From the NCBI GenBank assembly GCA_046703825.1, contig JBJKSO010000010.1, positions 1-50,930 of the forward strand: 50,930 nt of DNA, in the 5' to 3' direction. Position 1 is the first letter of the stretch. Every line of letters starts with the position of its first letter. Shown here piece after piece: positions 25,810-34,504 of this stretch. Both the position numbers and the translations under genes were made by a program. The notes beneath the pieces were generated by a model that was given only the letters and a program-made list of their open reading frames with translations, was not told the DNA's origin and searched no databases. The DNA comes from JBJKSO01 sp046703825 (GTDB taxonomy: Bacteria; Chloroflexota; Dormibacteria; Aeolococcales; Bog-877).

Positions 25810-27561
25810 TCATCCCTTACCCGCTGATAGGGCTCGGTTAAGGGCCAAGACCCCAGCGTAACCACGATCTGGCCCGCCGGCTGTGTTCAGCACGTCTCCA
25901 AACTGAATAAAGCTATAGGCCCGAACATCCGTGATGCTCAGCGCACCACTGCTGCGCAGCGACAGCCGATACTGACTGAGGCCGGCGGCTGGCAGTCGGA
26001 CCTTGTAGCTTCGAGACCCTCGCGATATCGCGACAGCGCGCCGAGTCGAACCGCCCAGGCCAACTTCGACCACATCGCTCTCAGTGGCGATAGCGTGAAA
26101 GCTCACGGTAATCAGCTCCGAGCCTGACCGGTAAAAGTTCCACGAGAGCGGGATTACCTGGTCTACCTCAGTTCCTCGACTCAACCGCGCCATGGTCACC
26201 CCGTCTGCACCAGCAACAGCACTGGCTTTCCCGACAACCTGCCACCCACTGAGCCCCAGCGCAAAATCTGGGTTGAACACAAAGCTAGCTGCGTAATCTC
26301 GGTACGTCCACACCGCGTAACCAATAGCGTACCGTCGAATCAATCCTGCAGCGCGCTTTAGAAATGTAACCACCTGACCGGGGGCTAAATGCGCGTTGTC
26401 TCTATTGGCCGGCGTATTGTCGGCGAACTGAAATTCTGCAATGAACAGTTGTCGCCCATCGGCGAGACGCCCGATACGTCTTAGCATCGTGCGCATGCCG
26501 CTGACGCCCTGCGTCGCGTTCAACATCTGGCCGCCATTCACCTCTCCCATCGCGGGATTAAAATATACACCAGTAACCCTGGTGCCAGGAATGTCAAATT
26601 CGAACGTGTGCGAGTAGGAAAACAACACAGACGTGCCTGAATAGACTGGGTCCTCGTCGACCCGAGACTCGAGCACTAGTCCAGGATACCGACGAAGCGC
26701 CGGCTCGAATAAGTGTTTCACAAGCAGTATGTCGAAATATCGGTAAATGAGCTGAAACGCCGGTACGGAAGTCGCCGGTACAGGAATGCTCTCATATCCG
26801 TCGAGAGGCCGCCGATACAGGAGGCTCAACTGGGCGAGCGAATAGTTCTCTTTGAGCCAACCCTCAAAGCCACTTCGTCTGGCTAGAATCAATGCTTGGT
26901 CTCCGGCCTGAACGGCAGCTGCCGCAGCCCACTGCACAAACGGCCAAAAGTCCTCCCAACTCAAAAAGGCAAATCGCACGTTATGGAGATCTTCAACGCT
27001 CTTATGAATAGCGCTGATATATCTTAGCCAGTCGTGATATATCTGACTATCGACAAAAATCGACTCAAACCGCTGGCCCATGGATAGCTGGTCATATGGG
27101 TCTATATCCCATTCATAACTGATTCGAAGGACGACAAACAGCCCGACCGTGCCAGCCGTCTCAACCAGACGGCGCAGCTCGGCAAACGCCGCCAGGTTGA
27201 AACGAGGTGGTGTGAGCGAGGGTTCAAAGTAACCCCAGGGCACGGACAGCATAACGGTGTTGAACCCGGCGGATCGCATACGGTAATACTCTGGTAAGGC
27301 CGCACTTAAGTTGGAACTCCAGTAATTTACGGGCCAGCCCGAACCGTAGAACTGAGCTGCTCTAATAATGGTGGCGGCCCTGTGCGAGGATGTTTCGGAA
27401 ATGTCGTTACTCAAGCTGCCGCCCATAAGTGCCACTACGAGCAGCATTGATAGCCGTACAACGGGTAGCCGGAATTGGCTAGCACATATCCGCGCACAAC
27501 TAACGCGACGAAATGCCCCTACAACACGGTAGCAGGCCCGACCAAGTTGTGTAGACGCCAT
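25810..27561 (-). CDS. Exported glycoside hydrolase-like protein with C-terminal carbohydrate-binding-like domain
   Basis: This 583-residue protein begins with a basic region and one hydrophobic segment (about residues 36-52), consistent with a membrane anchor or signal sequence. A TIM-barrel-like region follows (about 70-440), with FNTVMLSVPWGYFEP and GLFVVLRISYEWD strands. Glu203 (FLSWEDFW) and Glu376 (LFIAEFQF) lie where clan GH-A enzymes have acid/base and nucleophile, but the usual Asn-Glu is Trp-Glu. A beta-rich C-terminal domain starting near NPDFALGLSGW (about 450-560) resembles a carbohydrate-binding module. The ATG at 27561 overlaps the glycosyltransferase stop (TGATG). Codon use and GC are lower than the neighbours, suggesting transfer. 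Substrate and family number unassigned. Confidence 0.6.
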   Translation of the reverse strand: MASTQLGRACYRVVGAFRRVSCARICASQFRLPVVRLSMLLVVALMGGSLSNDISETSSHRAATIIRAAQFYGSGWPVNYWSSNLSAALPEYYRMRSAGFNTVMLSVPWGYFEPSLTPPRFNLAAFAELRRLVETAGTVGLFVVLRISYEWDIDPYDQLSMGQRFESIFVDSQIYHDWLRYISAIHKSVEDLHNVRFAFLSWEDFWPFVQWAAAAAVQAGDQALILARRSGFEGWLKENYSLAQLSLLYRRPLDGYESIPVPATSVPAFQLIYRYFDILLVKHLFEPALRRYPGLVLESRVDEDPVYSGTSVLFSYSHTFEFDIPGTRVTGVYFNPAMGEVNGGQMLNATQGVSGMRTMLRRIGRLADGRQLFIAEFQFADNTPANRDNAHLAPGQVVTFLKRAAGLIRRYAIGYAVWTYRDYAASFVFNPDFALGLSGWQVVGKASAVAGADGVTMARLSRGTEVDQVIPLSWNFYRSGSELITVSFHAIATESDVVEVGLGGSTRRAVAISRGSRSYKVRLPAAGLSQYRLSLRSSGALSITDVRAYSFIQFGDVLNTAGGPDRGYAGVLALNRALSAGKG

Positions 27562-30011
27562 CAACGCCCTAGGCGGGGCGGTCTCCTAGCAGAGCGAGGC
27601 TGAGAGGTTAACCTAGCTGAACTCGGCATGCGCACAATCGCCCCTACCTGCTCGCGCGCCAGTGCAGGACTATAGTCAGTCTCGACCAACGCCCGGCCCG
27701 CCTGCGATAGCTTGGCCCAGAGAGTCGGATCGGTGTAAACCGAAATGACAGCTTCAGCGAAATGCTCAGACGACTCGCACACTAGAGCGTGCTCGCCGTC
27801 TACTATGCCCATCCCCTCGGCGCCAATGGCAGTGGTGACCACGGGAAGCCCAGCGGCCATTGCCTGTCCAACCTTTCCCTTTACCCCGGCCCCGTAGCGA
27901 AGTGGCGCGACACTGACTCGACTGCTCGCCAGGTACCACCGTAGATCGGGGGCATGCCCAACGACAGCCACACTCTCCGATTCCAAGCTCCGGACGGTTG
28001 GAGGTGGCGCTGGTCCTACAATCCACAAGTGCGCATCCGTTGCCTGACGAATGGCTGGCCATACTTCACGTGCAAACCACACAATTCCATCTACGTTGGG
28101 TGGATGCGCGAAGCCCCCCACAAAGACTACTCCCTCCCGTTGGTTGAATTGCCGAAACGGGATAGGTGGAGCCGAATGAATGTTGGATATCACAGTTACA
28201 GGTACGTCTGGTGCTAACTGCGAGATTAATTCAGCCTCCGCCCGGCTGACAGCCACAGTAACGTCAGCTGAGCGGAAGAGCCGCACTTCGCGGAGTCTTC
28301 TTTGCTCCCGAGCGGCTACGTCTCGCGGGATGCGCAGTAACTCCTCTTCCCGCTCCTCCCTTAGAAAATGGAGGTCAACGGTGTCATAGACGAACCGCGC
28401 CCGAGGGAACCAGCTTCTGACGTCAGCCGCGAGTTGTTCGGCGACGTCCCGTCGGCTCACCCACACCGTGTCGTAGAGACCGACGCGGTCGCGGGCAAAG
28501 TCGGCGAATTTCCCGCCAGGGACAACTTCCACGCCCCGCCGTTGAAGCTCTTCCCTGTAAGTTTCTGATACCGGTTCCGTCATGGAGAAGAATGTGACAG
28601 AGCATCCTATATCTAGCATTGCATAGATGATCCATAGAAGTCGGTAGCTCCCCGAGTCGCGGTCGGGAGTCGGGACCATGTGTTCGCAGATAAGCACCCT
28701 TGGGGCGTCGGTTCGACGTCCTCCCAGTAGCCCTCCCGACGTACCAGGGGGATAGTGCTCTAGCAACTCTTGGCCCCACTTGGCCACGAACAGGTGCCGA
28801 TTAACCTCTTGGCTTGACTTCCCGTGTCGCCCAATGCTCATGGCATCTAACTCGGTCCCGAAGGAGCGGCCCTCTATGTGAAGGACGACAGCTTGAGGTT
28901 CGAATAGAACCCGAAACCCACGGGCGCGCAGCTTGAAACATAAATCGGTATCCTCGTAATAGCCGGGCGAAAAGTCCATGTCGAACCCCCCGAGCTCTGC
29001 GAAGATATCGCGACGTACAAGCAGAGCTGCGCCGGAGCAATAGTCTACTTGGCGGCGAAAGTTGTACGCTGGCTTGTTGGGGTCGTCGCCGCGGCCAAAG
29101 TTCATGCCGGTACCATCACTCCAGATCACCCCGCCTGCTTCCTGGAGGCGTCCGTCAGGGTACACTAGCTTGCACCCAACGGCTCCCACACCAGGATCCG
29201 AGGCCGCATCGACAACTGCATCGATGCAGCCTGGCGTGAGCTGGGCATCGTTGTTGAGGAAGAACAGGTACTTGCCTTTGGCTAGCTTAGCGCCAGCATT
29301 GGCAGCGGCGCAGAAGCCCAAATTTTCCGTTGAGCTCGCGACGACGACTCCGGCTACGTGCCCTTGGAGGTACGCCGAAGTCGCGTCGGTAGATCCATCA
29401 TCAGAGACGATTACCTCGTATGGAATGGACGTCATCGCCGTGCTAATAGATTGCAAGCAGCCGAGGGTCAGGTTAAGTAAATTGAACGTTGGTACCACAA
29501 TCGACACTACTGGCTCATCGAATCGTGGGAATCTCAGAGTCGGATAGTTCAGCCGTTCTTGGGCGTTATGGATGAGACTGTGATTAGTGGCTACGGCACA
29601 GCGCACGCTCGCAAATCGCGGACCACCCTGGCGAACAAGGTCAACGACCGCGTCATCGGTGTAAGGCCGTCCGAGGGAGCGCCGTACTGCAGAAAGGATT
29701 CGCCAGCCGCGCGAGCTCAACAGCCATCTAACCCCAAGCTCCATGTGCATTAGCCTGGTAAGCAGAGCGTCCTCTCGCTCCAGAGCCGAGAGCAAAGCGG
29801 ACTTGTACTCCGTGACGTCAGAAACCGTCTCATCGGTCTGGCCCTGGCCGGGAGCGGCGCCGTAAGTGGTCTGCGACCGTATGGGGGGGGACGTGCCGCT
29901 GGAGGATCCGGGTGAGTACTGCGATCGATGACGCGGGCCATCGTTTCGGGTGGAGGCGCTTGGTCCGACAACGTTACCGCCTGTCTCCGACTCTCGGCGT
30001 ATAACTGTCAT
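27561..30011 (-). CDS. Bifunctional GT2-GT4 glycosyltransferase
   Basis: This 816-residue protein has two fused glycosyltransferase domains. After a polar N-terminus and a short helical region (about 65-125), a GT2 domain (about 165-400) has VVSIVVPTFN, the nucleotide-sugar SDDGS (203-207), the metal-binding NND (253-255) and GYYEDTDLCFKLRARGF. A GT-B/GT4-like domain (about 440-800) has the EHMVPTPDRDSGSYRL entry, the donor-site LRYGAGVKGKVGQAMAAGLPVVTT and GAEGM. No transmembrane helix is evident, so it likely works at the cytoplasmic membrane face on a surface glycan. Base composition is lower in GC than the flanks. It is coupled to the glycosidase-like gene. Confidence 0.88.
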   Translation of the reverse strand: MTVIRRESETGGNVVGPSASTRNDGPRHRSQYSPGSSSGTSPPIRSQTTYGAAPGQGQTDETVSDVTEYKSALLSALEREDALLTRLMHMELGVRWLLSSRGWRILSAVRRSLGRPYTDDAVVDLVRQGGPRFASVRCAVATNHSLIHNAQERLNYPTLRFPRFDEPVVSIVVPTFNLLNLTLGCLQSISTAMTSIPYEVIVSDDGSTDATSAYLQGHVAGVVVASSTENLGFCAAANAGAKLAKGKYLFFLNNDAQLTPGCIDAVVDAASDPGVGAVGCKLVYPDGRLQEAGGVIWSDGTGMNFGRGDDPNKPAYNFRRQVDYCSGAALLVRRDIFAELGGFDMDFSPGYYEDTDLCFKLRARGFRVLFEPQAVVLHIEGRSFGTELDAMSIGRHGKSSQEVNRHLFVAKWGQELLEHYPPGTSGGLLGGRRTDAPRVLICEHMVPTPDRDSGSYRLLWIIYAMLDIGCSVTFFSMTEPVSETYREELQRRGVEVVPGGKFADFARDRVGLYDTVWVSRRDVAEQLAADVRSWFPRARFVYDTVDLHFLREEREEELLRIPRDVAAREQRRLREVRLFRSADVTVAVSRAEAELISQLAPDVPVTVISNIHSAPPIPFRQFNQREGVVFVGGFAHPPNVDGIVWFAREVWPAIRQATDAHLWIVGPAPPPTVRSLESESVAVVGHAPDLRWYLASSRVSVAPLRYGAGVKGKVGQAMAAGLPVVTTAIGAEGMGIVDGEHALVCESSEHFAEAVISVYTDPTLWAKLSQAGRALVETDYSPALAREQVGAIVRMPSSARLTSQPRSARRPPRLGR

Positions 30012-30906
30012 CGCAGCCAGGCGCCCCTAGGGCGGCCCAAGTCCGCCCTGGCAAAATATTTCAACGGATCGATCAGACTTGACCGCTGGCACAGTTGTCC
30101 GAGCAAAGATCCGCAGTGCCAGGTCAGCTCGCCTGTCTACCGATGTCAAGAGCATCGGTCTTACCAGCCGATTGAGTTGGTGGACCGAAGCATCCGGTGT
30201 TTTGGTAGACAGGACTAGCGTGTAGGCACCGGCCCAAACTGGAGTCGATTCGCGGGCGCTCAGCAACTACGTGCCCCCCCGGGTCCACAGGAAGCAGCAG
30301 CAAGTGCCACAACCCCCTCGCCTACTGGCACTCCGATACGGCGGAAGGGCGCGGGCAATCCGGTCACTTCCATTGCTTGGGGACGGACTCTACGACTTGC
30401 GCTCAGTGCGCCGCAACCGCTTATAAGACGGACATGCCCCGCATTCTCCGTCGGTAGCCGCGGTTCCCAGGCGCACCCGTCTGGGTAGAGTGAAGGCTGT
30501 CTGATCACGCTCTGCAGTTGCCGAGATCGAGGTCGCTGACGCGTTCCTCCGCGAACCTTAACCACAGAGCGACAGACCCAGTACGACAGGTGACCGCCCA
30601 CATGATCCGGCTTCCCCTCAAGGGGCCCCGCCAGTCACGTCGTTGCCGTGCACCTACTCCCGTAGACAGTTGCAGGGGAGTAGAGATATCGGGCGGACAA
30701 GTGCCGAGGCGCGCGTCCCTCGAAGACCTCCAAACGCAAGCCTTCCTGGCGCCCCATCGGGGGGATGCTCGCGGGTCTAAACGGTCCTCGGCTTCCACGA
30801 CTAGGTGATCCCGCAGCAGGTACCACCTCCAACCAGGCTCATTGCGGACACAACCAAAAGGACAAACCCAGACCCTTATCTCTACTCCTGCAGGCACTTG
30901 CGCCTA
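30012..30906. other. Gene-poor stretch upstream of the glycosyltransferase
   Basis: About 0.9 kb without a convincing gene. Short open frames of 60-130 codons exist on both strands but have no recognisable motif, consistent codon bias or ribosome binding site. The part next to 30011 must hold the glycosyltransferase leader and promoter; TATTTT on the - strand near 30050-30060 is a possible -10. A 10-bp inverted repeat at 30132-30213 is the clearest structure. A decayed gene is possible. Confidence 0.5.
30132..30213. other. Nested inverted-repeat element
   Basis: CCTGTCTACC (30132-30141) and GGTAGACAGG (30204-30213) form a perfect 10-bp inverted repeat enclosing 62 bases. Overlapping its left arm, ACCGATG (30139-30145) and CATCGGT (30153-30159) form a second 7-bp repeat with a 7-base loop. 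The two stems share three bases and could be alternative structures. Possible roles are an RNA leader for the - strand glycan genes, a small RNA, or a miniature element; no target duplication flanks it. Confidence 0.4.
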
Positions 30907-30927
30907 CGAACGTTTGTTTGCTACCAT
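30898..30927 (+). promoter_or_regulatory. Probable promoter of the LysM gene
   Basis: TTGCGC (30898-30903) and TACCAT (30922-30927) are separated by 18 bases. Transcription would start near 30934, at the ATG of 30935, so the mRNA is probably leaderless. One LexA-type box fills the spacer and another covers the start. Confidence 0.5.
30907..30920. promoter_or_regulatory. LexA-type box 1 at the LysM gene
   Basis: CGAACGTTTGTTTG keeps both GAAC and GTTT half-sites of the SOS box CGAAC-N4-GTTY and lies between the -35 and -10 candidates. Its centre is 21 bases, two helical turns, from the second box. Confidence 0.65.
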
Positions 30928-30941
30928 CGGACATATGTTCG
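30928..30941. promoter_or_regulatory. LexA-type box 2 at the LysM gene
   Basis: CGGACATATGTTCG differs by one base from the fully symmetric CGAACATATGTTCG. It covers the predicted transcription start and contains the ATG start codon at 30935. Confidence 0.7.
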
Positions 30942-31222
30942 TAGTCCGCCAACCCCGCCACCGCGCGGCAAGCCGGCTAGTGGCGCGTGCCCTCATGGCG
31001 GCAGTGGTCCTGGGGGCGCTGATGATGCAGGTCGCGTTCGGCGGCACCAATCCGGGGACTCGTGTGGTGAGGGTCGGGCCAGGGGAGAGCCTCTGGCAGC
31101 TGGCAACCAGGGCGTATCCGAATACTGATCCCCGCCAGGCGGTGTCCGCCATCGAGCAAACAAACCACCTCAATGGAGCGCTGATCTACCCGGGTGAAAG
31201 GCTCCGGTTGCCGGGAGCCTAG
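30935..31222 (+). CDS. Small membrane LysM protein, probable SOS cell-division inhibitor (YneA/DivS/ChiZ-like)
   Basis: This 95-residue protein has a basic N-terminus, one transmembrane segment (about residues 19-35) and a LysM domain (about 44-92; VVRVGPGESLWQLATRAYPN through YPGERLRLP). Size and order match YneA of Bacillus and the actinobacterial DivS/ChiZ proteins, SOS-induced inhibitors that act at the septum and usually sit beside lexA. The segment DPRQAVSAIEQTNHLNG resembles the actinobacterial type. Two LexA-type boxes overlap its promoter and start codon. An upstream ATG at 30842 would add 31 residues and run through both operators, so the start at 30935 is preferred. Function is inferred, not shown. 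Confidence 0.78.
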   Translation: MFVVRQPRHRAASRLVARALMAAVVLGALMMQVAFGGTNPGTRVVRVGPGESLWQLATRAYPNTDPRQAVSAIEQTNHLNGALIYPGERLRLPGA

Positions 31223-31323
31223 GAGTCCTGTCGATCGCCGCCCGACGGGACGGCGCCGGAGCCGGGGTGACGCGCTATCGGGCGACTACCCGTCAGCGTG
31301 CGGCCGGGGGTACTTGGCGGCTC

Positions 31324-32859
31324 CTAGGGCTGCGCCTCCACAGGCCGCTGCCTCAGCTGCACTAAGCGGGCGATCCCCTGGAGCGGTATGGCCACCCACT
31401 CGGGGCGGCTGCGCAGCTCGTAATCGACTTCGTAGAGTGCCTGGCTGGCCTCGAGGCAGTCCAGCATCGCTTCCACGGTGCGGGGGTCGGACGGAATCAC
31501 CCCCTTTCCTGACAGCGAGTCCAGGTAACTTTTCAAAAAGTGCTGACGGACCGAGCGGGCCCAAGCCCATCCGTAGGGTTCTAGGGTGGCGGCCGTCGCA
31601 TCCTCTCTGCTGGTCTGCTGGCGGAGCGCCACGGTAGCCGCGTAGTCGAAAGAGCGCAGCATGCCGGCAACGTCCTGCAACGCGGACATGCGCCGTCGGC
31701 GCAGCTCCATGGGCAAGGCTGGTCGGCCTTCAAAGTCGAGTACGTACCACCCGCCATCGGTCCTCAGCAACTGGGCGAGGTGGTAGTCGCCATGGATTCG
31801 GATAGCCAGCCCTTCGGGTTTCAGGCGTCGGACCCGATCGGCCAGCTCTCGAAGAGCGGACTCGTGCACCAAAAGCGGCTCCAGGCGCTCGTCCCCCGTA
31901 TCCAAGAGCTGGTCCAGCTGGCGGACAAGGTCTGAAGCGATCCGATCGAAGTCCCCCCGGTCGAACGGCCGGGCGGCGCGCTCCGGGCCGCCGAGCGACG
32001 CCAGTGCCGCGTGCAGCGCTGCCGTCAGCTCACCGATCTGGGTTGCGGATCGCGCGAATGACCCACCCTGCTCCTCGACCGCGCGCACCACGCCGTCGGG
32101 CATCGGCACCGCCCCGTCGGCGTCCAGCAGCAGGTCGCTGTAGAGGTCGCGGAGGGAAGTCAAGGCCAAGTTGAAGCCGTCGGTGGCGTTGCGCAAGTAG
32201 CGCTGGACGACGCCGAGCGAGCGCTCATCGCTGCCGGTGGCCTCGATCACCCCAAGTGGCTGCGCGATGCCGGTGAAACCAGTCTCGTCCAGCGCCTCTA
32301 GCAGCTCCGCCTCCGGGCTTACCCCGGGCCAGAGGCGCCTGAAGAACTTGACCATCCACTGATCGCCGAACAGCACCGTGGTGTGGGTGTGGTCCGCGCT
32401 GGTTGAGGTGGCGGGCAGCGGCCACGGCGTTGGCAGGCCCTGGTGCAGTGCTCGCATCGCCGCCTTGCCCGATCCCCCTGACTGAAGCGCGCCGGAGCTG
32501 GCAAGGCCTTCCACGGTTGCCTGCGCCAACTCGGGCTCGGCGAGGGCGTCGCCCACCGCCCAAACAGATCCGTCGCTGGAGCGCGCCTGGACCGGCCAGC
32601 GGCCGCCCTCGGCATCCTGCCCGCTATCCCATGGCCACAGCGCCAGCACCAGCTGGTAGGCGGCGGGTGGACCTTCGGCGAACTCGACGCGAGCGAGGGC
32701 GATCACCAGGCCCGGGCTGTCGCGCCGCAGCCAGAAGCGGTGAGAGATCCGCACGCGCTCAACCGCTCGGTGCTTGTCGGTGAACCAGCGCTCCTGGCTC
32801 ATGCTGGGCGCCAGCGCCTCACCGAGGCCAGTCAGCTCGCCGAGGTCGGGCACCACCAT
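31324..32859 (-). CDS. mak: Maltokinase
   Basis: This 511-residue kinase uses ATP to make maltose-1-phosphate, the GlgE donor. The C-terminal lobe has the kinase-like catalytic loop IHGDYHLAQ (Asp near residue 358) and metal-binding VLDFEGRP (near 374), as in mycobacterial Mak. The N-terminal cap domain is present (RWFTDKHRAVERVRI). It lies one base after treS and is therefore co-translated. In many bacteria this domain is fused to TreS; here it is separate. It ends convergently about 100 bases from the LysM gene. Confidence 0.93.
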   Translation of the reverse strand: MVVPDLGELTGLGEALAPSMSQERWFTDKHRAVERVRISHRFWLRRDSPGLVIALARVEFAEGPPAAYQLVLALWPWDSGQDAEGGRWPVQARSSDGSVWAVGDALAEPELAQATVEGLASSGALQSGGSGKAAMRALHQGLPTPWPLPATSTSADHTHTTVLFGDQWMVKFFRRLWPGVSPEAELLEALDETGFTGIAQPLGVIEATGSDERSLGVVQRYLRNATDGFNLALTSLRDLYSDLLLDADGAVPMPDGVVRAVEEQGGSFARSATQIGELTAALHAALASLGGPERAARPFDRGDFDRIASDLVRQLDQLLDTGDERLEPLLVHESALRELADRVRRLKPEGLAIRIHGDYHLAQLLRTDGGWYVLDFEGRPALPMELRRRRMSALQDVAGMLRSFDYAATVALRQQTSREDATAATLEPYGWAWARSVRQHFLKSYLDSLSGKGVIPSDPRTVEAMLDCLEASQALYEVDYELRSRPEWVAIPLQGIARLVQLRQRPVEAQP

Positions 32860-32860
32860 C

Positions 32861-34504
32861 TCAGACCGGGTCCTCGAGCGCCATCCAGAAGAAGCCGTGG
32901 GGCCCCAGGGTGAGTGGGTAGGGGCGCTCCGGCACTGGCGGGAAGGGTACTCGGCCCACGAGTTCGACCGGCACTTTTCCTACGAGATGGTGGAGGTCGA
33001 TCTCGACCGGCTGGGGGAAACGGGAGAGGTTGTTCACGCACATGATCACTTCCTCGCCGTCCCGGCGCAGGTAGGCGAAGATCGATGGATTGCTGGCCTC
33101 CAGCACCTCGAAGGTGCCCCGGCCAAAAACCGGATGCGCTTGGCGAATGCGGATGAATCGGCGTACCCACTGCAAGAGCGAGCTCTCGCTGCGCTGCTGC
33201 TGCTCGACATTGCAGGCCTGATAGCCGTACAGCGGGTCCATCAGCGGCGGCAGGTAGAGCTGGGCGAAGTCCGCCCGGGAGAACCCCCCGTTGCGGTCCC
33301 CGCTCCACTGCATCGGGGTGCGGACTCCGTCGCGGTCGCCGACGTAGATGTTGTCTCCCATGCCGATCTCGTCGCCGTAGTAGAGGATGGGCGTCCCCGG
33401 CAGCGAAAGCAGCAGCCCGTGGAAGAGCTCAATCTGACGGCGACCATTTCCCAACAGCGGTGCCAGCCGGCGGCGGATGCCCACGTTGTGCCGCATCAGC
33501 GGATCCCGGGCGTACTCCGAGTACATGTAGTCTCGCTCGACGTCGGTCACCATCTCCAAAGTCAGCTCGTCGTGATTGCGAAGAAAGATCCCCCACTGGC
33601 AGTTGGGGGGGATGGGCGGCGTCTGGGCGAGGATTTCGGTGATCGGATAGCGCTGCTCCTGACGCAGGCCCATGAACATCCGGGGCATCAGCGGAAAGTG
33701 GAAGCACATGTGGCACTCGTCCCCGTCACCGAAGTAGTCCCGCACGTCCGAGGGCCACTGGTTGGCCTCCGCCAGCAGAAAGCGGTCCGGGAACGCCTTG
33801 TCCACCTCGCTGCGAACTCGCTTCAGATAGGCGTGGGTCTCAGGCAGGTTCTCGCAGTTGGTCCCCTCGCGCTCGAACAGGTAAGGCACCGCGTCAAGGC
33901 GAAGTCCGTCCAGGCCGATGTCCAACCAGTAGCGGATTACATCGAGCATCGCCTCCTGGACCTCGGGGTTGTCGTAATTGAGGTCGGGCTGGTGGCTGAA
34001 GAAACGATGCCAGTAATAGGCGTTGGCGGTGTCGTCCCAGGTCCAGTTCGAGTGCTCCGTGTCCACGAAGATCACCCGCGCATCGGTGAACCGGCCCACG
34101 GTGTCGCTCCACACGTACCAGTCGCGCTTGGGCGAGTGGGGATCCCGCCGCGCCTCCTGGAACCACGGGTGCTGGTCGGACGTGTGGTTCATGACCAAGT
34201 CGGAGATGACCCGGATCTCCCGGGCGTGCGCCTCCCGGATCAGGGTCCGCATGTCGTCGGTGGTCCCGTACGGGGCATGGATCGACCGAAAGTCAGATAT
34301 GTCGTAGCCGCCGTCGCGCTGGGGCGACTCGAAGAGGGGCAGCAGCCAAAGGCAGTTGATCCCAAGCCAATGCAAGTAGTCCAGCTTTTCGATGAGCCCG
34401 GCCAGGTCGCCGACGCCGTCGCCGTTGGAGTCGTAGTAGCCACGGACGTAGACCTCGTAGATGACCGCGTCCCGGTACCACTGCGGGTCACTTCTCACAC
34501 TCAC
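32861..34504 (-). CDS. treS: Trehalose synthase (maltose alpha-D-glucosyltransferase)
   Basis: This 547-residue GH13 enzyme interconverts trehalose and maltose. Family features include the N-terminal WYRDAVIYEVYVRGYYDSNGDG, the nucleophile Asp204 (GLRLDAVPYL), the acid/base Glu246 (LLAEANQWP) and the third Asp in FLRNHDEL, plus the GDRDGVRTPMQW segment. It lacks the fused maltokinase. The GTG at 34504 overlaps the glgE stop (GTGA), and mak follows after one base. It supplies maltose to Mak. Confidence 0.95.
   Translation of the reverse strand: MSVRSDPQWYRDAVIYEVYVRGYYDSNGDGVGDLAGLIEKLDYLHWLGINCLWLLPLFESPQRDGGYDISDFRSIHAPYGTTDDMRTLIREAHAREIRVISDLVMNHTSDQHPWFQEARRDPHSPKRDWYVWSDTVGRFTDARVIFVDTEHSNWTWDDTANAYYWHRFFSHQPDLNYDNPEVQEAMLDVIRYWLDIGLDGLRLDAVPYLFEREGTNCENLPETHAYLKRVRSEVDKAFPDRFLLAEANQWPSDVRDYFGDGDECHMCFHFPLMPRMFMGLRQEQRYPITEILAQTPPIPPNCQWGIFLRNHDELTLEMVTDVERDYMYSEYARDPLMRHNVGIRRRLAPLLGNGRRQIELFHGLLLSLPGTPILYYGDEIGMGDNIYVGDRDGVRTPMQWSGDRNGGFSRADFAQLYLPPLMDPLYGYQACNVEQQQRSESSLLQWVRRFIRIRQAHPVFGRGTFEVLEASNPSIFAYLRRDGEEVIMCVNNLSRFPQPVEIDLHHLVGKVPVELVGRVPFPPVPERPYPLTLGPHGFFWMALEDPV

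Noticed and set aside
30027..30601. Short - strand frames of 79 and 113 codons upstream of the glycosyltransferase
   Set aside because: No ribosome sites, no recognisable motifs and frames shifted relative to each other; noted only as possible decay remnants.
30505..30897. 130-codon - strand frame opposite the LysM promoter region
   Set aside because: Rich in Trp, Arg and Cys without domain or codon bias, and it ends over the predicted promoter side without signals.
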